This document shows positions 18,424 to 27,188 of a stretch of DNA of 64,000 bases, piece after piece. Within the stretch, counting starts at the first letter, position 1. Every line of letters begins with the position of its first letter. The position numbers and the translations under genes are program-made. This DNA comes from Hydrogenophaga crassostreae (GTDB lineage Bacteria > Pseudomonadota > Gammaproteobacteria > Burkholderiales > Burkholderiaceae_C). Location: positions 4,205,501 to 4,269,500 of the forward strand of contig NZ_CP017476.1 in NCBI RefSeq assembly GCF_001761385.1. The letters run 5' to 3'. Below the pieces are notes generated by a model, which searched no databases, was not told the origin of the DNA, and saw nothing but the letters and a program-made list of their open reading frames with translations.

Positions 18424-18446
18424 TTCCCATCGCGATCGGAGACCCC

Positions 18447-19334
18447 ATGAATGGAAAAATTGTCGGTGCGGCCATCGTGTCGCACCACCCCGGCTTGATG
18501 CAATGCGAGGAATTTCGCCGCCTGCAAGGGGCTGGTGAAGACTCCGACCTGATTCCGGGTTATGCCCGCTTGCGCGAGAAAATCCAGGCTGCGAAAGCCG
18601 ATGTGGTCATGATCTTTGACTCGCACTGGTTCACCACCGGCTACCACCTGGTGGACGGTGGGGCGCGTTACAGCGGCACCTACATTTCGGATGAAATGCC
18701 CTGGTATCTGCACGGCGTGCCCTACGACTACCGCGGCTTGCCCAGCCTGGCGCTGGAAATCGAAGCCGTGTCGCGCGAAATGGGCGGCTACAACCGCGCC
18801 ATCTGCCACGCCGATCTCGGGCGCCATTACGCCACCGTCAATCTGGTCAAGCAACTGCGGCTTGAGCACAGCGACACCCCGGTGGTCACGGTGAGCTCAT
18901 GCCAGAACTGTGACTGGCCGGCTTTCCTGAAATCAGGCGAAGCCATTGCCGAAGGCATTCGGCGCAGCGGCTTGCGCGTGGTCATGCTCGGCTCGGGCGC
19001 GCTCAGCCACAAGTTCAACAACATCGACTGGAAGCCCAACCACCCGCGCATCTTCCACGAGACCAACGTCTCGCGCCCCGAGAACATCGTCAGCGACAAA
19101 GGCGCCATCGCGCTGTTCGAGCAAGGCCGTCACGACACGATTCTGGAACGCTGGGAAGACGAATACCGCCGCATGCCGTGGGAAGCCTTTGGCGCCCATT
19201 ACCTGCAGATGGTCGGCGCCATGGGCGGCGCGGCCTGCCGCACCAAGGGTGAGCCACTGTCGGCCTACGAAAACGCCCGGGGCACCGGCAACATCCACAT
19301 CTGGTTCGACACCGAGAACCAACCAGGCGCCTGA
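18447..19334 (+). CDS. hpaD: Class III extradiol dioxygenase, homoprotocatechuate 2,3-dioxygenase-like
   Basis: The 295-residue protein is of the LigB/HpaD (class III, non-heme Fe) superfamily. The N-terminal SHHPGLM supplies the first histidine ligands, VVMIFDSHWF is the conserved DxHW segment, and GSGALSHKFN matches the C-terminal conserved histidine region of HpaD. The length is close to E. coli HpaD (about 283 residues). It would cleave the ring of 3,4-dihydroxyphenylacetate or a close analogue. CGGAGA precedes the start. The exact catechol is not certain, because hpaBC-type monooxygenase genes are not in the window. Confidence 0.85.
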   Translation: MNGKIVGAAIVSHHPGLMQCEEFRRLQGAGEDSDLIPGYARLREKIQAAKADVVMIFDSHWFTTGYHLVDGGARYSGTYISDEMPWYLHGVPYDYRGLPSLALEIEAVSREMGGYNRAICHADLGRHYATVNLVKQLRLEHSDTPVVTVSSCQNCDWPAFLKSGEAIAEGIRRSGLRVVMLGSGALSHKFNNIDWKPNHPRIFHETNVSRPENIVSDKGAIALFEQGRHDTILERWEDEYRRMPWEAFGAHYLQMVGAMGGAACRTKGEPLSAYENARGTGNIHIWFDTENQPGA

Positions 19335-19353
19335 TAGAGCGCGGGACACTTTT

Positions 19354-20298
19354 ATGAACTTCGAATTTCCTCTCAAAGAACTCCCGGCCGTCATGCGCGG
19401 CCCGCGCGTCGAGCGCCGCCGCGTGCTCGTTGGCGGCAGCGCCTTCTGGGGCACGCTGGTGGAAGAAGGCGAACACGCTGGCCAGCTGCGCCTGGACGAT
19501 GGCCGCCTGCTCAACGCCGAAGAGGCCGCCTACCTGCCGCCGGTCAATCCGAGCAAGATCATCGCGGTGCACATCTCGTACAGCTCGCGCAGCTTCGAGA
19601 CGCGCAACAAGCCCAAGCCCACCGAAACGCCAACCTACTTCACCAAGCCGACCACCTCGCTCAATGGCCACCGCGGCCAGATCCTGAAGCCGGCCGATTG
19701 CAAGTACCTCAACTACGAAGGCGAATACGCGGTCGTCATCGGCAAGACCTGCCGCAACGTCACGCCGGACGAAGCCTGGGACTACATCGAAGGCTTCTGC
19801 CCGGCGCTGGACATGGGCTTGCAGGATTTCCGCGACACCGATCAAGGCTCGATGCTGCGCGTCAAAGGCGCCGATACCCTGCTGCCCATCGGGCCCGGCA
19901 TCGTGCGCGGCGTCAACCTGTTTGAGCAGACCCTGCGCACCCTGGTCAACGGCCGCGTGGTGCAGGAAGCCCACATCGGCGACGAAACCATCTGGGGTCC
20001 GCACTACATCATTGCCGACCTTGCGCGTCACATCACCCTGCTGCCCGGCGACGTGATCCTGATGGGCACGCCATGCCATTCGCGCTCGATCGACCCTGGC
20101 CATGTCGTGGAATGCGAAATCACCGGCATCGGCCGCGTCAGCGGCACCGTGGTGGCGATCGATGCCCCCCGCGCCGCCGCCCTCGGCGTCGGCCATGCGC
20201 CCACCGACACCCCCGAGGTCCGTCGCGTGGCGCTGGGCTTTGACGAGCGCGTGCCCGATCGTCTCAAGGACAACCTGCGCCAATCGCGCGAGGGTTGA
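19354..20298 (+). CDS. hpaG: Fumarylacetoacetate hydrolase family protein, HpaG-like decarboxylase/isomerase
   Basis: Started at the ATG at 19354, the protein has 314 residues; the long frame reaching back to 18946 overlaps hpaD and is spurious. The FAH domain shows the metal-binding YEGEYAVVIGK, LQDFRDTDQG, KGADTLLPIGP and LMGTPCHSRS in the expected order. HpaG proteins decarboxylate and isomerise the oxo-hexenedioate of homoprotocatechuate breakdown, feeding HpaH. In E. coli two such units are fused; here there is one. It lies directly after the dioxygenase. Confidence 0.85.
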   Translation: MNFEFPLKELPAVMRGPRVERRRVLVGGSAFWGTLVEEGEHAGQLRLDDGRLLNAEEAAYLPPVNPSKIIAVHISYSSRSFETRNKPKPTETPTYFTKPTTSLNGHRGQILKPADCKYLNYEGEYAVVIGKTCRNVTPDEAWDYIEGFCPALDMGLQDFRDTDQGSMLRVKGADTLLPIGPGIVRGVNLFEQTLRTLVNGRVVQEAHIGDETIWGPHYIIADLARHITLLPGDVILMGTPCHSRSIDPGHVVECEITGIGRVSGTVVAIDAPRAAALGVGHAPTDTPEVRRVALGFDERVPDRLKDNLRQSREG

Positions 20299-20387
20299 GC
20301 AGCGACCAACCGGTTCCTTTTCCCGTCCGCGAACAGCGGCGCACCTCATGCGCTGAGACCGCGCGCGGGTGACATTGAGAAACACGC

Positions 20388-21839
20388 ATGACTGTGAAAC
20401 AAAACTACATTGCCGGCGAATGGGTGAACGGCGCTGACGCGGCGGAGAACATCAACCCGTCGGACACGCGCGACGTCGTGGGCCTTTATGCCCGCGCCAG
20501 CCTGGCGCAGGCGGCCGGTGCCGTGGCGGCGGCGCAAGCCGCGCAACCCGTCTGGGCCGCGCTCACGTCCCAGCAGCGCGCCGACGCGCTGGACGCGGTG
20601 GGTCAGGAAATCCAGGCGCGCAAAGCCGAGCTGGCGGATTTGCTGGCGCGCGAAGAGGGCAAGGCTTTGAGCGATGCGCTGGGCGAAGTACAACGCGCAG
20701 CGCACATCTTCAAGTTCTTTGCCGGCGAGGCCCTTCGCCTGGGCGGGGAGCTGTTGCCTTCTACCCGGCCCGGCATGACCGTGGGCATCACCCGCGAGCC
20801 GGTCGGCGTGGTGTCCATCATCACGCCCTGGAATTTCCCCATCGCCATCCCGGCCTGGAAGATCGCGCCCGCGCTGGCTTATGGCAATGCCGTGGTGTTC
20901 AAGCCGGCAGAGGCCGTGCCGGCGAGTGCCTGGGCCCTGGTGGAAATCATGAGCCGCGTCGGCCTGCCCGCGGGCACGCTCAACCTGGTGATGGGCCGCG
21001 GACGCGACATCGGCAATGCGTTGCTGGAAGACCCGCGTGTCTCGGCGGTCACGTTCACGGGCTCCGAAGGCACCGGCCGCAAGGTCGCGGCCGCTTGCGT
21101 GGGCCGCCAAGGCGCCATGGCGAAATTCCAGCTGGAGATGGGTGGCAAGAACCCGCTCGTGGTCCTCGACGATGCCGACCTCGATGTGGCCGTGGAGTGC
21201 GCCATCAACGGCGCTTTTTACAGCACCGGCCAGCGCTGTACCGCCAGTTCCCGGCTGGTCGTCACCGCCGGCATTCACGACCGCTTCGTGGCCGCCATGA
21301 CCGAGCGCATGAAGCGATTGCAGGTCGGCGATGCCCGCAAGACTGGCACGGTGATCGGCCCGGTGGTCGACGCCACGCAGCTCGCCCAAGACCTGAGCTA
21401 CATCGCCATCGGCCAGTCCGAAGGCGCCACGCTGGCTTTTGGCGGCGAAGCGCTGCCCGAGGTCGATGGCCAGCCGGGTTTCTACCTGCGTCCGGCGCTG
21501 TTCACCGGCACCACCAACCAGATGCGCATCAACCGCGAAGAAGTCTTTGGCCCGGTGGCCAGCGTGATCCAGGTGAAAGACGCGGAAGAGGCCCTGGCTG
21601 TGGCCAACGACACCGACTATGGTCTGTCCGCTGGCGTCTGCACCACCTCGCTCAAACAGGCCGCGCATTTCAGTCGCCACCTGCAGGCAGGCATGGTGAT
21701 GGTGAACGCGCCGACCGCGGGCGTTGATCCTCATGTGCCCTTCGGCGGCCGCAAGGCGTCGAGCCACGGCCCGCGCGAGCAAGGCCGCTACGCCGCCGAG
21801 TTCTACACCACGGTCAAAACCACCTACACCAACCCCTGA
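20388..21839 (+). CDS. NAD(P)-dependent aldehyde dehydrogenase (semialdehyde dehydrogenase type)
   Basis: The 483-residue protein has ITPWNFPIAIP, the glutamate motif LEMGGKNP, and the catalytic cysteine in TGQRCTASSR (C284). The C-terminal PFGGRKASSHGPREQG is typical of alpha-ketoglutarate semialdehyde and related dehydrogenases. In this operon it could oxidise the succinate semialdehyde released by HpaI, while the enzyme at 15317 handles the ring-cleavage product. It is in the same direction as the rest of the cluster, 89 bases after hpaG. Confidence 0.88.
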   Translation: MTVKQNYIAGEWVNGADAAENINPSDTRDVVGLYARASLAQAAGAVAAAQAAQPVWAALTSQQRADALDAVGQEIQARKAELADLLAREEGKALSDALGEVQRAAHIFKFFAGEALRLGGELLPSTRPGMTVGITREPVGVVSIITPWNFPIAIPAWKIAPALAYGNAVVFKPAEAVPASAWALVEIMSRVGLPAGTLNLVMGRGRDIGNALLEDPRVSAVTFTGSEGTGRKVAAACVGRQGAMAKFQLEMGGKNPLVVLDDADLDVAVECAINGAFYSTGQRCTASSRLVVTAGIHDRFVAAMTERMKRLQVGDARKTGTVIGPVVDATQLAQDLSYIAIGQSEGATLAFGGEALPEVDGQPGFYLRPALFTGTTNQMRINREEVFGPVASVIQVKDAEEALAVANDTDYGLSAGVCTTSLKQAAHFSRHLQAGMVMVNAPTAGVDPHVPFGGRKASSHGPREQGRYAAEFYTTVKTTYTNP

Positions 21840-21911
21840 TTTCCCAGCTTCCCATCGCTGAGCTTTTCAGCCTTTTCAACGAACTTTTTTAACCACCCGC
21901 AAGGAGACACC

Positions 21912-22952
21912 ATGAAGATGAACAAACGCCACCTGATGAAAGCGCTGACGGCCCTCGCCGTGACCAGCGGCATCACCTCCACGGCTTTCGCCCAGGAAGT
22001 GACCTTGCGCCTGCACCAGTTCCTGCCTCCGCAGGCGACCATCCCCAGCAAAGTGATCACGCCCTGGATCAAGAAGGTTGAGGAAGAATCCAAGGGCCGC
22101 ATCAAGATCCAGATGTACAGCGCCATGCAGCTTGGCGGCACACCACCCCAGTTGTTCGACCAGGCCCGCGACGGCATCGCCGACATCACCTGGACCGTGC
22201 TCGGCTACACCCCTGGGCGCTTCGTGAAGAGCGAAGTGATCGAGCTGCCGTTCATGACGGGTCTGTCTTCCGAAGCCTCTTCCCAGGCTTTCTGGGAATA
22301 CGTGAACCAGTATTCGGCGGATGAATTCAAAGACGTGAAACTGCTGGCCGTGCACACCCATGGCCCAGGTCTGTTCCACACCAAGGCGCCCATCACCGGT
22401 CTGGACAGCCTCAAGGGCATGAAGATCCGTGGCGGCTCGCGCATCGTCAACAACATGCTGACCAAGCTGGGCGCCACGCCCGTGGGCATGCCTGTGCCAG
22501 CCGTGACCGAAGCGCTGTCCAAAGGCGTGCTCGACGGTACCACCCTGCCTTGGGAGGTCACCCCTGCGGTGAAGGTGTCCGAGATGGTGAAGAACCACAC
22601 CAGCTTCACCGGCAAGCACGGTCTGTACGTCACCGGCTTCGCGTTCCAGATGAACAAGGCCGCTTACAACAAGCTGCCCGACGACTTGAAGAAGGTGATC
22701 GACAACAACTCGGGCCTGAGCCTGTCGGCCGACTTCGGTCGCGGCATGGACGCGGGGGACAAATCGGCGATTGCCATTGCGCAGAAACTGGGCAACAGCA
22801 TCGTTCAGCTCGACGCGGCCGAAACCGAGCGCTGGCGTCAAGCCTCGCTCGCGGTGGAGAGCGATTGGGTGAACGAAGTCAAGGCCAAAGGCGTGGACGG
22901 TGCCAACCTGGTCAAGCAGATGCACACACTGATGGACAAGTACACCAAATAA
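21912..22952 (+). CDS. TRAP transporter substrate-binding protein (DctP family)
   Basis: The 346-residue protein has a signal peptide ending near AFA-QE (residue 25) and the DctP fold signatures GLDSLKGMKIR and a central RGGSRIVN region, with the SBP arginine expected to bind a carboxylate. AAGGAG lies six bases before the ATG. TRAP binding proteins deliver organic acids to a DctQM membrane pair, but no such genes are adjacent. The binding protein therefore seems to be an orphan in the aromatic operon and must use membrane subunits encoded elsewhere. Confidence 0.92.
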   Translation: MKMNKRHLMKALTALAVTSGITSTAFAQEVTLRLHQFLPPQATIPSKVITPWIKKVEEESKGRIKIQMYSAMQLGGTPPQLFDQARDGIADITWTVLGYTPGRFVKSEVIELPFMTGLSSEASSQAFWEYVNQYSADEFKDVKLLAVHTHGPGLFHTKAPITGLDSLKGMKIRGGSRIVNNMLTKLGATPVGMPVPAVTEALSKGVLDGTTLPWEVTPAVKVSEMVKNHTSFTGKHGLYVTGFAFQMNKAAYNKLPDDLKKVIDNNSGLSLSADFGRGMDAGDKSAIAIAQKLGNSIVQLDAAETERWRQASLAVESDWVNEVKAKGVDGANLVKQMHTLMDKYTK

Positions 22953-23050
22953 GCGTTTTCTTGCACCACCGTGTCGCTGCCCGGCCCGCCCACAAGGGGT
23001 CAGGCAGCCCCGGCGATGGCTGAGATTTTCTGCCAGCTTTCTGCATGGCA

Positions 23051-23078
23051 TCGGGGCCCTCGGGCCCTGTTTTTTTGC
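23051..23078 (+). terminator. Possible rho-independent terminator after dctP
   Basis: A GGGGCCC/GGGCCC-rich potential hairpin is followed by a run of seven T bases (23070-23076). It lies about 100 bases after the dctP stop and before the convergent LysR gene. The stem is short and partly self-palindromic, so the call is tentative. Confidence 0.45.
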
Positions 23079-23162
23079 CTGAACAACGCGTAACCCGCCG
23101 ACCCCGACCACGGCAGGAGCAAGCGCTTCACCTGCCACATGCACCGGAAAAGCCCGAACGGT

Positions 23163-24134
23163 TCAGTTCACCACCTGGTCGCGCAGCAGCTGGATGAGCT
23201 TGCGTTGCGCGATGCCTGCCACCGCATCCCGGCGCCTGATGACGGTGGAGAAGAACGAGGGCATGCGGTCGCGCCCCTCCCAGGATTCGATGTCGAGCCG
23301 CACAAGGTGTCCCGAAGCGATGTCGCCGGCGGCCATATGGTCCGGCAAACTGCCCCAACCGGCACCGGCCAGCAGCAACTCGCGCTTGAAGGCCAGGGTA
23401 GACACATGCCAGCAGTCCGTGGCGTGCACCCCGAGGTCCGGCGACGTCAGTGCGGCGCGACCCGAACTGAAGACCACCTGCATGTGCACCCGAAGCGCTT
23501 CGGGCGGAATCGGCGTGGCATGCGCAGCGAGCGGATGGCCCGGCGCTGCAACCGCCACCAGCGCTTGCTCAGACCACCGAAACGACTCGAACTGGGTGCC
23601 CAGGGGCGCCACTTCGGGCAGCAGGCCGAGGTGGGCCTGGCCACCACCCACCATCTCCATCACTTGCGCATGGGGTTCCATGAGCAGGCGAACCCGCACG
23701 GTGGGGTGCACCGCATGCAGCGCGCGCAACACCTGTGCCAGTGGCGCCTGCTGCACAAAGGGATCCACAGCCAGCACCAGCCCGGCCTCCAGTCCCTCCG
23801 CAAATCCCCCCGCATCGCGGCGAAAGCTGTCGACCTCTGCGAGCACCTGTCGCGCCCGCGGCAACAGGGCACGGCCGGCGTCGGTCAACTCAGCGCGGTA
23901 GCCACTGCGGTCGAACAGCACCAGGCCGCAGGCCTCTTCCATGTTCCGGATGGCGTTGGTGATGGCCGATTGCGCGCGCCCCAGTTTGCGGGCCGCCGCA
24001 GCAAAGCCGCCGCAGTCGGTAACGGCGGCAAAAACAACGAAGTGATCCAGCGAAAAGTTGCCCACTCTATCTGGTTTGGAGATTGACTTGATCAACGCTA
24101 ACACGTTTTCTTTTGGCTTGGCAGGGCAGACCAT
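23163..24134 (-). CDS. LysR-family transcriptional regulator
   Basis: The winged helix begins at FSLDHFVVFAAV and contains GRAQSAITNAIRNMEE; the effector domain runs to the C-terminus. The ATG at 24134 gives 323 residues, but a GTG at 24068, just before GNFSLDHF, would give a more usual N-terminus and leave a 97-base gap to the divergent DoxX gene. I kept 24134 as the outer limit. It probably regulates the divergent DoxX-dioxygenase pair. Confidence 0.88.
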   Translation of the reverse strand: MVCPAKPKENVLALIKSISKPDRVGNFSLDHFVVFAAVTDCGGFAAAARKLGRAQSAITNAIRNMEEACGLVLFDRSGYRAELTDAGRALLPRARQVLAEVDSFRRDAGGFAEGLEAGLVLAVDPFVQQAPLAQVLRALHAVHPTVRVRLLMEPHAQVMEMVGGGQAHLGLLPEVAPLGTQFESFRWSEQALVAVAAPGHPLAAHATPIPPEALRVHMQVVFSSGRAALTSPDLGVHATDCWHVSTLAFKRELLLAGAGWGSLPDHMAAGDIASGHLVRLDIESWEGRDRMPSFFSTVIRRRDAVAGIAQRKLIQLLRDQVVN

Positions 24135-24165
24135 AGAGCTTCTTTCAACCCTCCAGAGAACCTTC

Positions 24166-24615
24166 ATGGACTCGTTAACTGCTCCCGACCCACTCCTCTC
24201 AACCCATGTGCCCTCGCGCGCCGGGGCTCCCATTCGCTGGGGCCTTTGGGCCGCCCAGAGCCTGCTGGCCATGACCTACCTCTGGTCCGCTTCAATGAAG
24301 CTGATGCAGGCCCCCGCCGATCTCGGCGCCATGATCCCCTGGGCCAACGATGTGCCCGAGGCCTTCCTGCGCGCGATAGGCACTGTGGATCTTGCTGCGG
24401 GCCTGGGCATCTTGCTGCCCTCGATCACGCGCATCGCACCGCGCCTGACCGTCTGGGCTGCCGTTGGCGCATCCGTGTTGCAGGTTTTCGCCATGGTCTT
24501 CCATGCCTCGCGTGGTGAATTCGCCGTGCTGCCATTCAACGCCGTGCTGTTGGCGCTGGCCCTGTTCATCGCCTGGGGACGGGCCAGCAAAGCGCCCATT
24601 GCGGTGCGACGCTGA
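24166..24615 (+). CDS. DoxX family membrane protein
   Basis: Started at the ATG at 24166, this 149-residue protein has four predicted membrane helices, with the DoxX-type pattern SASMKLMQAP after the first helix and VDLAAGLGILLPS in the second. An in-frame extension to 24058 would overlap the LysR gene and is not used. DoxX proteins are small inner-membrane proteins of uncertain role, often linked to redox or quinone functions. It is 41 bases upstream of the LigB-type dioxygenase and divergent from the LysR gene. Confidence 0.85.
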   Translation: MDSLTAPDPLLSTHVPSRAGAPIRWGLWAAQSLLAMTYLWSASMKLMQAPADLGAMIPWANDVPEAFLRAIGTVDLAAGLGILLPSITRIAPRLTVWAAVGASVLQVFAMVFHASRGEFAVLPFNAVLLALALFIAWGRASKAPIAVRR

Positions 24616-24656
24616 AGCCGCACCACCCACATCACACGCCCACATCGAAAGCCATC

Positions 24657-25550
24657 ATGGAGCAACCGTTTCTCGCCACCAGCCGAATGCCGGTGTACTA
24701 CCTGTGCCACGGCGGTGGTCCCTGGCCCTTCATGGAGGGCGAATTTCGGGAACACATGCGCTGGCTGGAAGCCTCATTGAAAGACCTTCCACGCCAACTT
24801 CCGAAACGACCCACCGCCATCGTGGTGGTGTCGTCCCATTGGGAGGCGCACAAGTTCTCGGTGACATCTTCGCCAGCCCCCGGCATGGTCTACGATTTTT
24901 TCGGTTTTGCGCCGGAGATGTACAAGGTTCAATATCCGGCGCCTGGCTCACCCGAGCTCGCTCGGCGCATGGTGCAGATGATGACGCAAGCCGGCTGCGC
25001 CGCGCTGGCAGACGGCACACAAGGCTTCGACCACAGCACCTACAGCCTGCTCAAGCCCATCTTCCCTGATGCAGAGGTGCCGGTGGTGCAGCTCTCGCTA
25101 CAGCAGAACCTCGATCCGGGTGAGCACTTTCACGTCGGTCAGGCGTTGGCACCCTTGCGCAATGAAGGGGTGCTCATCATCGGCAGCGGCATGAGCTGCC
25201 ATGAGCACGGGCCGCACATGGCGATACCCTCTTCCCGGTTCGATGCCTGGTTGCGTCGAAGCCTGCTCGAAGCGAGTCCCGCCGAGCGGCATGAGGCGCT
25301 GCTGCATTGGGAAAAAGCGCCACATGCCCGCAAGGTTCACCCCCGAGAGGACCATTTGATACCGCTGATGGTGGCCGCAGGCGCTGCAGGTAGCGACAGT
25401 GCAACCTGCGTGTACGGTGAGCGCCTTCTCGGCAGCATGGCCGTATCCAGTTACCGCTTCGGTGGAACAAGGGAGCACTCGCCTTTCGATCGTGGCGCAC
25501 CGGCTTCAAGACCCGCCATCCACACAGAGAAAGCGGCGGTGTCTCCATGA
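24657..25550 (+). CDS. Class III extradiol ring-cleavage dioxygenase (LigB/DODA type)
   Basis: The 297-residue protein has the family metal-binding landmarks: CHGGGPWPF at the N-terminus, VVVSSHWEAHKFSV, GFDHSTYSLLKPIFPDA and VLIIGSGMSCHE, and a C-terminal HPREDHLIPL. These are characteristic of YgiD/DODA-like non-heme iron dioxygenases of the LigB superfamily. It differs from the HpaD-like enzyme at 18447, so the strain encodes two class III ring-cleavage enzymes within 7 kb. The aromatic substrate is unknown. It probably shares a transcript with the DoxX gene. Confidence 0.87.
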   Translation: MEQPFLATSRMPVYYLCHGGGPWPFMEGEFREHMRWLEASLKDLPRQLPKRPTAIVVVSSHWEAHKFSVTSSPAPGMVYDFFGFAPEMYKVQYPAPGSPELARRMVQMMTQAGCAALADGTQGFDHSTYSLLKPIFPDAEVPVVQLSLQQNLDPGEHFHVGQALAPLRNEGVLIIGSGMSCHEHGPHMAIPSSRFDAWLRRSLLEASPAERHEALLHWEKAPHARKVHPREDHLIPLMVAAGAAGSDSATCVYGERLLGSMAVSSYRFGGTREHSPFDRGAPASRPAIHTEKAAVSP

Positions 25551-25795
25551 TGCTTCACAGCGTCACCCAACCCTGTCTCGGACACAGCCGAACCCACACC
25601 TTTGACGCAATGGCGGCGCCGAGGCGCTGCAGCGCATGTTGCGCGAACTCAAGCCTGGGCGTTGCCGCCAAAGGGTATCGAACCAAGGCTTATCGGGCCG
25701 AAGGCAAACACGGATCGAACCAGGGCCAGTCAATGTTCAGTAAGAAGACACCCCTGATGATCCCGTCTGTCACAAACCCCTCAGAGATCCATCGC

Positions 25796-26578
25796 ATGAA
25801 CCCGCCCGCCCTGCCACGCCTGTCCCTCGCCACGCTGGCTGTCGCATTGACCGCCATGCTTCACACACCCGCATTCGCCGATGCGCCTGGGGACGGTTCA
25901 CCCGCTGGAGCCCATTGGGGGCTGGGCATGGTGGTCCGGTCCGAGACCAAGGCCTACCGCGATTTTGACAACAAAACCGAGGTCTGGCCTGTGCTCACTT
26001 TCGAGAACCGCTGGGTGCGCTTTTTCGGCCCCAGCATGGAAGTCAAGCTGGGACAAAGCGGTGCTTTCGCCTTCGGACTGAACGCCAGCTACGCAGGCGA
26101 CGGATACGAGGCCAAGGACTCACCGTTCCTGGCGGGCATGAAGGAGCGAAAGAACAGCTTCTGGCTCGGCGGCAGCCTGTCCATGCGCCATGAAATGGCC
26201 ACCTTCAACACCCGATGGGTCACCGATGCATCGGGCAACAGCCACGGGCAAAAACTGAAGCTGGGCGTGGAGCGCCGATTCGCTCTGGGCCAGCTCGGCA
26301 TCACACCCCGTCTCGCCGCCACCTGGCAAGACAGCAAGTTTGTGAATTACTACTATGGGGTCAGGGCATCCGAAATCCGCTCAGGTCGTGCCGCCTACAA
26401 CGCCGGCTCAGCGGTGAATGCCGAAGTCGGACTGCGCCTGGACTACCGCCTGGCACGGCAGCACATGCTCTTTGTGGACATGGGCGTCACAGCGCTCGAC
26501 AACGCCATAAAGAACAGCCCGCTGGTTGACCGCGGCACCGTCCCCGAAGTGGGCATCGGCTATATGTACCGTTTCTGA
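25796..26578 (+). CDS. MipA/OmpV family outer membrane protein
   Basis: The 260-residue protein started at 25796 has a signal peptide ending in AFA-DA near residue 30; the frame is open back to 25547 but that leader lacks protein-like character. The body is a beta-barrel pattern with GLGMVVRSETKAY, RWVRFFGPSMEVKLG and the C-terminal aromatic terminus EVGIGYMYRF typical of outer membrane proteins. MipA/OmpV proteins are barrels or murein-linked scaffolds. It may aid entry of aromatic substrates for the preceding dioxygenase, but that is speculation. Confidence 0.85.
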   Translation: MNPPALPRLSLATLAVALTAMLHTPAFADAPGDGSPAGAHWGLGMVVRSETKAYRDFDNKTEVWPVLTFENRWVRFFGPSMEVKLGQSGAFAFGLNASYAGDGYEAKDSPFLAGMKERKNSFWLGGSLSMRHEMATFNTRWVTDASGNSHGQKLKLGVERRFALGQLGITPRLAATWQDSKFVNYYYGVRASEIRSGRAAYNAGSAVNAEVGLRLDYRLARQHMLFVDMGVTALDNAIKNSPLVDRGTVPEVGIGYMYRF

Positions 26579-26598
26579 CCTGCCAGCCGAGGCCTGGC

Positions 26599-27078
26599 GT
26601 GCAACGCGTACTGGCAATGAAGGACCACCCCGGGTTGGCACAACCCATCCAGCGGGCCCTGCGCCCATCTGGCATTGAGTGCGACGCATTCGAACACGCC
26701 GGGAGGGCTCGGCTGGGCCAAACGCACAAGCACATGGTGCAGCCCTTGTCGCCTGGGAGCCTTCCGGTGAAGAAGCACTGGCTTTGGTGCAGCGTTGGCG
26801 TGAACCGGGGCTACAGCTGCCTTGCTTCAAGATCACCGCACGACGCGCTGCGCGACCAGGTAACGGACCTCGAGGCAGGTGATGCCGACCAGCCGCGCCT
26901 GTTTCAGCGTCTCTGGAAAGGCTCCGGCCACCGCCACCCAGGCGCTGGCCTGGGGCTCTGCATTTGTCAGGAAGTTGCCAACGCCCATGGGAGGCACCCT
27001 GGCGTGAGCAACACCTTTCCCGGCGCCGAATTCAGGCTGCAGTTCCATGCCACCACCAACCCCATCAAGGCACCATGA
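26599..27078 (+). pseudogene. Fused remnants of a two-component response regulator and sensor kinase
   Basis: The pieces lie in more than one frame. 26599-26720 reads as a receiver-domain start (RVLAMKDHPGLAQPIQRAL, normally RVLLVEDDPGLA). A shifted frame gives ALVQRWREPGLQLP, the next receiver segment. The first frame then gives DALRDQVTDLEAG. Directly after this the frame reads RLFQRLWKG, GAGLGLCICQEVANAHG and GAEFRLQF, the C-terminal ATP-binding part of a histidine kinase. A deletion has joined the two genes and removed about 1.5 kb or more. The phospho-acceptor region of the receiver (EDD) is degraded to KDH. Confidence 0.7.
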
Positions 27079-27188
27079 AACGCAAACTCACTGCCACCGC
27101 CTTGCCCACCTCCTTCGTGGCCATGTCCCCTTCCAGCCTGATGATGCGCCGGGTCGACCCGTCCGGGATTGCAATGGAAGTAGCCTGA
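27075..27188 (+). CDS. Small hypothetical ORF, possibly noncoding
   Basis: The 37-codon frame begins with MKRKLTATALPTSFVAM, like the first half of a signal peptide, but has no recognisable mature part. Its TGA overlaps the ATG of the next small ORF by one base. It may be a remnant of an exported protein. No clear ribosome-binding site was seen. Support is weak. Confidence 0.2.
   Translation: MKRKLTATALPTSFVAMSPSSLMMRRVDPSGIAMEVA

Noticed and set aside
20346..21782. A 478-residue open frame on the minus strand opposite the second aldehyde dehydrogenase
   Set aside because: Composition is His/Gly/Arg-rich with no motifs, while the plus strand has all aldehyde dehydrogenase signatures.
25547..25795. 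Longer start for the MipA/OmpV gene
   Set aside because: The signal peptide lies at 25796; the 83-residue leader has no protein-like features.
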